A stretch of DNA of 64,000 nucleotides. It comes from Bolinopsis microptera. Its lineage: Eukaryota; Ctenophora; Tentaculata; Lobata; Bolinopsidae. Positions 59,605-64,000 of the stretch are shown in pieces; within the stretch, counting starts at the first letter, position 1, and each line of letters opens with the position of its first letter. Both the position numbers and the translations under genes were made by a program. Under the pieces are notes generated by a model. That model saw nothing but the letters and a program-made list of their open reading frames with translations. It was not told the DNA's origin and did no database searches. The stretch is taken from contig NC_087080.1 of the NCBI RefSeq assembly GCF_026151205.1, positions 1,318,268-1,382,267 on the forward strand, given 5' to 3'.

Positions 59605-59925
59605 ATTAGCAGGAATCCTCGTAGATATGTGACATTAATTGAGAATAAGGAACTACGATGTTGTACGTCACAACATGGCCTGATGACGTCACAACATGGC
59701 CTGATGACGTCACAACATGGCCTGATGACGTCACAACATAGCTCACTGTACAACTCCTCGTAGATATGTGACATTAATTGAGAATAAGGAACTACGATGT
59801 TGTACGTCACAACATGGCCTGATGACGTCACAACATGGCCTGGTGACGTCACAACATAGCTCACTGTACAACTCCTCGTAGATATGTGACATTAATTGAG
59901 AATAAGGAACTACGATGTTCAACTA
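59605..59925. repeat. nested repeat with five TGACGTCA palindromes
   Basis: Three copies of a block beginning 'CTCGTAGATATGTGACATTA' (59618, 59756, 59874) each end in 'GGAACTACGATGTT'. Between them, 21-bp units 'TGACGTCACAACATGGCC' place the CRE octamer at 59684, 59705, 59726, 59823 and 59844. Confidence 0.9.
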
Positions 59926-59949
59926 TAGACTGAAGGATATCTGTAAATC

Positions 59950-60360
59950 CAAACTCTTAAAGAGTCTAAATTGCTCATAGAGGCTTGTGAGTCAGTACTA
60001 CTCTACGGATCAGAAACCTGGACACTGACAAAGGCTCAAGAGAAACGTTTGGACGGGACATACACAAAGATGCTGCGTATGGTGCTGGGTATCTCATGGA
60101 AGGACAAGGTCTGTCAAACAAGTTAGGAAACTGGAAATTAAAATTGGTGGGACACTGCATCAGACGTCCTGAGCTACTTATCGGTGATTTGGTCTTATGG
60201 GAACCTATGCATGATAGAGAACAGCAAGGCCGACCAATACAAAGCTACTTGTATATGTCACTGAAGGATGTTCATGGGACTAACTCTAAAGAGGAACTGC
60301 GAACCCTGATACGGGACAAGGATATATGGAGGGGGTTGTCTGAAGTAGATCGGACTTTGT
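59950..60360 (+). pseudogene. LINE ORF2 C-terminal region, frameshifted
   Basis: Reads 'LLYGSETWTLTKAQEKRL', 'TYTKMLRMVLGISWKDK', then, after a frame change, 'GNWKLKLVGHCIRRPELL' and 'SLKDVHGTNSKEELRTL'. These are typical of the region after the RT domain in non-LTR elements. The RT domain itself is missing and it runs directly into the Penelope-like element. Confidence 0.8.
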
Positions 60361-60365
60361 TCCGA

Positions 60366-62004
60366 CATAATATGTATATATATACCACTAAACTACAGAA
60401 AGTCCTCAAGAAACTACACACCGACAAGAAGATCACGACCGACCTATACCACAAGATGCGCAACCTACATCCTAGATGGCCTCAACTTTACAGACAACCT
60501 AAGATACACAAACCCGGCGCACCTATCCGTCCCGTAGTAAGCTTCTACAACACCCCCCTACAAGCCCTCCACAAAGTCCTCGCTTCTTTTCTCAAACCCC
60601 TAGCCCAGAACCCCTTACGCCTCAAAGACTCTTCCGACTTCAAACACCGCTTCGACTCCTCTCTCAATCCATCCTTCCACTACCACGCCTCCTTAGACGT
60701 CCAATCCTTGTACACCTCCTGTGACATGCGCCTAGTAGCCCTCAAAACTGTCATCTCCTCCTTTGAACAGAACCCCTCTCGTCTTCCCCTCAATGTCACC
60801 ACCACCACCATAGGCTCCCTTATCAACTTTTGCCTTGACAACTCATACCTTGAATTCAACTGCTCCTTCTACTCCCAAGACGAAGGTGGTACAATGGGAT
60901 CCCCCCTCATTGTTGAACTAGCTGAAATCCGCCTTGCTGAAATCGAGACCTTAGATTTATCCTCATGTCCTGACCCTCCGAACACTTACTCCCATTTTTT
61001 TGACGACGGCCTTGGATCTTTCAGAGACAGAAACCACGCAGAATCCTTCCTTACATTCCTTAACTCCCTTAGCTGAAGACCTCAACTTTACCCAAGAACA
61101 TCCCTCTACAGACGGAACTATACCCTTCCTTGACGTTCTCATCCACCCTGACAAATCCACATCAGTCTACAGAAAACCCACCCACACCAACCTCTACACC
61201 AAGTACTCCTCCTGCACCACCAACTCATCTAAGAACGCAGTCATCCGATCACTGACCAGAAGAGCCCACAACATCTGCTCACCCCAACACCTTGACGACG
61301 AATTCCAGACAGTACGACACGTTTGCCTCCAGAACGGCTTCCCTCCTCACCGCATCACTACCATCATGGACGAAGTACAACGGAAATTCACCAACCCCTC
61401 TCGCCACTAATCCCTAGCCTCATTCAACTGACAGACCCGTGAACATGCCCTTAGTGTTTCTCTTCCTTTCCATCCCTCCCTATCGAAACCCATCTCCAAG
61501 ATACTCGGACAACACGACATCAAAGTCACCCACTCCTCTGCTACCTCCCTCCGCAACCTCCTCACCAAAACGAAGACCACACCCCCTACTCACCTCACTC
61601 CCAACACCATCTACGAAATTTCCTGCTCACAGTGTCCCTCCAAATACGCCGGACAGACCTACAGACCCTTGGTCCACCGCATGAAAGAACACGAACGATG
61701 TTACAGACTCAACAACGCCATCGACGAATCCACAGACAGAATCAAATCAGCCCCTGCACATCATGCCCTGACCACCGGCCACACCATCTCCTGGAACAAC
61801 ATCGAAGTCCTCAAATCCCTCACCTCACGCTCCCAACTTGACCTCACAGAACATGCAGCTATACAAATACGACAACCAGCCATGAACAGAACAGACCGCG
61901 CACCCAAATGTAGTTCTCTCTGGGACCCCATTCTTCCTAAAATTGCCAAATCCTTAAAGTCCAGACCATCTGGCATTTCCTTCTCAACCTCAACAGAAGA
62001 CTAA
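60366..62004 (+). mobile_element. Penelope-like element, decayed, with RT and GIY-YIG endonuclease
   Basis: The RT part (to a TGA at 61074) has 'YRQPKIHKPGAPIRPVVS', 'SLDVQSLYTSCD', 'EGGTMGSPLIVELAEI' and 'HFFDDGLGSF' (DD catalytic pair). After a frame change (61050-61410) it continues with 'FLDVLIHPDKSTSVYRKPTH'. After another, at 61440-62004, 'IYEISCSQCPSKYAGQTYRP' with 'RMKEHE' is the Cys-containing GIY-YIG nuclease typical of Penelope-like elements. At least two frameshifts and stops make it non-functional. Confidence 0.9.
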
Positions 62005-62137
62005 ATTTTTATTGACATTGTACTGTAATTTTCACTTTCTCACCCACACCCCTCCCACCCTCCATCCCTGACGCCACTCAATCACATATAAGCATTGTCC
62101 ACCACATCACATTCAGCTGACGACGATTAACACATGT

Positions 62138-64000
62138 TTATTGAAAGCTTCTACAAGTTAAATCATCGTATCTCTTATATGTTTCTAACCCAACTCCACT
62201 CAATTGTATATAATATATATTTATATATGGGTTAATAAGACCTGCATAAGCCAGGGTAACGGCCCATAGCAGGGTAACCAGGATGGCCCAGTAGCCAAAA
62301 ACTTGATTAACTAGCAAAGATAAAAAGGTAACAATAGGTAATAAATAGCTAACAATACTATACCAGTATTTAAGATGCATAGTCCAGAAAGATCAAACTG
62401 GGTTGCCCCTTAGTCTTAGTTAGTCTTAGTTAGTCTTTTGAGAGAATCCATAGATGACTGCCGTATTCTTCTCTCTGTTTCCTTTCTTCTATGTGTTGTT
62501 GTAACCTAACTGTAACGTGGAGTTAAAGAAATGTCTTGTATGGTATACTATGGTCCTGAGAGGTAACACGTTAAAAGATTATCTTAAAGGGCGGTAGAGG
62601 TCAATGTAACAAATAGTACAGCAAGACAAAGGGAGCTTCATTACACGCTCTGAAGAAGGGGAGGGGAGTTCCGACATAGTAGTAGTAGTACTCTTATTAT
62701 TCCTAGATCTAACATGCTGAGATTAATAGAAAAAGTAATCTACCTCTAGAACGAACCTAACACGCATGATGGTTTTAGGAATGGTCATCTAGTTTAGGAG
62801 GAATCTTATCAACAAAACTGCAACATGTATTCGTGTCTGGTTGAACCTGGATAGAAATTACTTATTACTAGCTGCATTGATTTAGATGAATGGAGGAAAC
62901 TGGAATAGACAATTGAAAACAATATTATTATAAATTCACCTGCATAAGCCAGGGGAACGGCCCATAGCAGGCTAACCAGGATGGCCCAGTACCCAAAAAC
63001 CTGATTAACTAGCACGGATAAAAAGGTAACAATAGGTAAAAATAGATAACAATACTATACCAGTATAAAATGTATAGTTTAGAAAGATCAAACTGGGTTG
63101 CCCCTTCTGTTAGTCTTTTGAAAGAGTCCATAGATGACTGCCGTATTCTTCTCTCTGTTTCCTTTCTTCTATGTGTTGTTGTAACCTAACTGTAACGAGG
63201 AGTTAAAGAAATGTATTGTATGGTATACTATGGTCCTCAGAGGTAACAAGTTAAAAGATTATCTTAAAGGGCTGTAGAGGTCAATGTAACAAATAGTAGA
63301 GCAAGACAAAGGGAGCTTCCTTACACGCTCTGAAGAAGGGGAGGGGAGTTCCGACATAGTAGTAGTAGTACTCTTATTATTCCTAGATCTAACATGCTGA
63401 GATTAATAGAAAAAGTAATCTACCTCTAGAACGAACCTAACACGCATGATGGTTTTAGGAATGGTCATCTAGTTTAGGAGGAATCTTATCAACAAAACTG
63501 CAACATGTATTCGTGTCTGGTTGAACCTGGATAGAAATTACTTATTACTAGCTGCATTGATTTAGATGAATGGAGGAAACTGGAATAGACAATTGAAAAC
63601 AATATTATTATAAATTCACCTGCATAAGCCAGGGGAACGGCCCATAGCAGGCTAACCAGGATGGCCCAGTACCCAAAAACCTGATTAACTAGCACGGATA
63701 AAAAGGTAACAATAGGTAAAAATAGATAACAATACTATACCAGTATAAGATGCATAGTTCAGGAAGATCAAACTGGGTTGTTCCTTCTGTTAGTCTTTTG
63801 AGAGAATCCATAGATGACTGCCGTATTCTTCTCTCTGTTTCCTTTCTTCTATGTGTTGTTGTAACCTAACTGTAACGAGGAGTTAAAGAAATGTCTTGTA
63901 AGGTATACTATGGTCCTGAGAGGTAACAAATTAAAAGATTATCTTAAAGGGCTGTAGAGGTCAATGTAACAAATAGTAGAGCAAAACAAAGGGAGCTTCA
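62138..64000 (-). repeat. 680-bp tandem unit, three copies, cut by the window end
   Basis: Long identical stretches recur at 680 bp (for example the identical minus-strand frames at 62809-63015 and 63489-63695). The first copy (62138-62700) is more diverged. Each unit contains a minus-strand exon-like stretch, 'NQVFGYWAILVSLLWAVPLA', ending YAG at a GTGAAT or GTCTTA donor. Confidence 0.92.
62259..62380 (-). CDS. signal-peptide-like first exon in the 680-bp unit, copy 1
   Basis: From ATG at 62380, 'YLLPIVTFLSLLVNQVFGYW' leads to AVTLAYAG and a GT donor (AG|GTCTTA). The strongly hydrophobic stretch followed by small residues fits a signal peptide or membrane anchor. Copies 2 and 3 keep the second half but read from an internal position. 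No downstream exon is seen on the minus strand below 62138, where the Penelope-like element lies. Function not recognised. Confidence 0.35.

Overview
This is eukaryotic, animal-type nuclear DNA. The evidence is GT-AG introns splitting conserved proteins, a metazoan-type SNAPC3 and a kynurenine aminotransferase, C-type lectin domains, non-LTR and Penelope-like retroelements, many TIR elements and more than 20 kb of tandem repeats. A marine invertebrate is plausible, but I cannot name a lineage. There are no operons, and I saw no tRNA, rRNA or CRISPR array. Position 12-111 is an assembly gap.

Layout. 0.3-1.6 kb: 366-bp tandem repeat. 1.98-3.65 kb (+): 3' part of SNAPC3. 3.95-6.99 kb (+): complete eight-exon kynurenine/cysteine-S-conjugate aminotransferase. 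8.17-12.46 kb (-): eleven-exon secreted protein with two C-type lectin domains and a 280-residue Lys/Ala/Glu tail. 13.3-19.3 kb: transposon graveyard (non-LTR RT, LINE ORF1-like, pogo/Tigger-like and mariner-like elements, inverted MITE pairs). 19.6-20.6 kb (-): small secreted Cys-peptide precursor. 20.9-26.5 kb: 41-bp satellite. 28.1-36.7 kb (+): five-exon gene for a two-domain SnoaL/NTF2-like protein of bacterial type, whose exon ends have repeatedly become tandem arrays. 37.1-38.7 kb (-): second, multi-copy Cys-peptide precursor paralogous to the first. 38.75-51.85 kb: mostly satellites (36 bp; 8 bp GGTTACCT; 6 bp TCAGGG; 26 bp; 33 bp; 9 bp CATAGTTAC), MITEs and foldbacks. 52.6-54.9 kb (+): acidic, disordered 746-aa protein. 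57.97-58.06 kb (-): probable terminal exon. 59.6-62.0 kb: CRE-palindrome repeat, LINE 3' fragment and a decayed Penelope-like element with a GIY-YIG domain. 62.1-64.0 kb: 680-bp tandem unit carrying a signal-peptide-like exon.

The most interesting signals are two. First, the SnoaL-like gene contains an intron that is exactly 113 copies of a 31-bp unit made from the flanking exon sequence, and its exon 1 donor, exon 3 acceptor and stop-codon region have also been tandemly multiplied. Second, two linked precursor genes with the same architecture (signal exon, phase-2 intron, acidic spacer, repeated Q-x-M-C-x8-C peptide) look like an uncharacterised secreted peptide family. The genes otherwise look functionally unrelated to one another.
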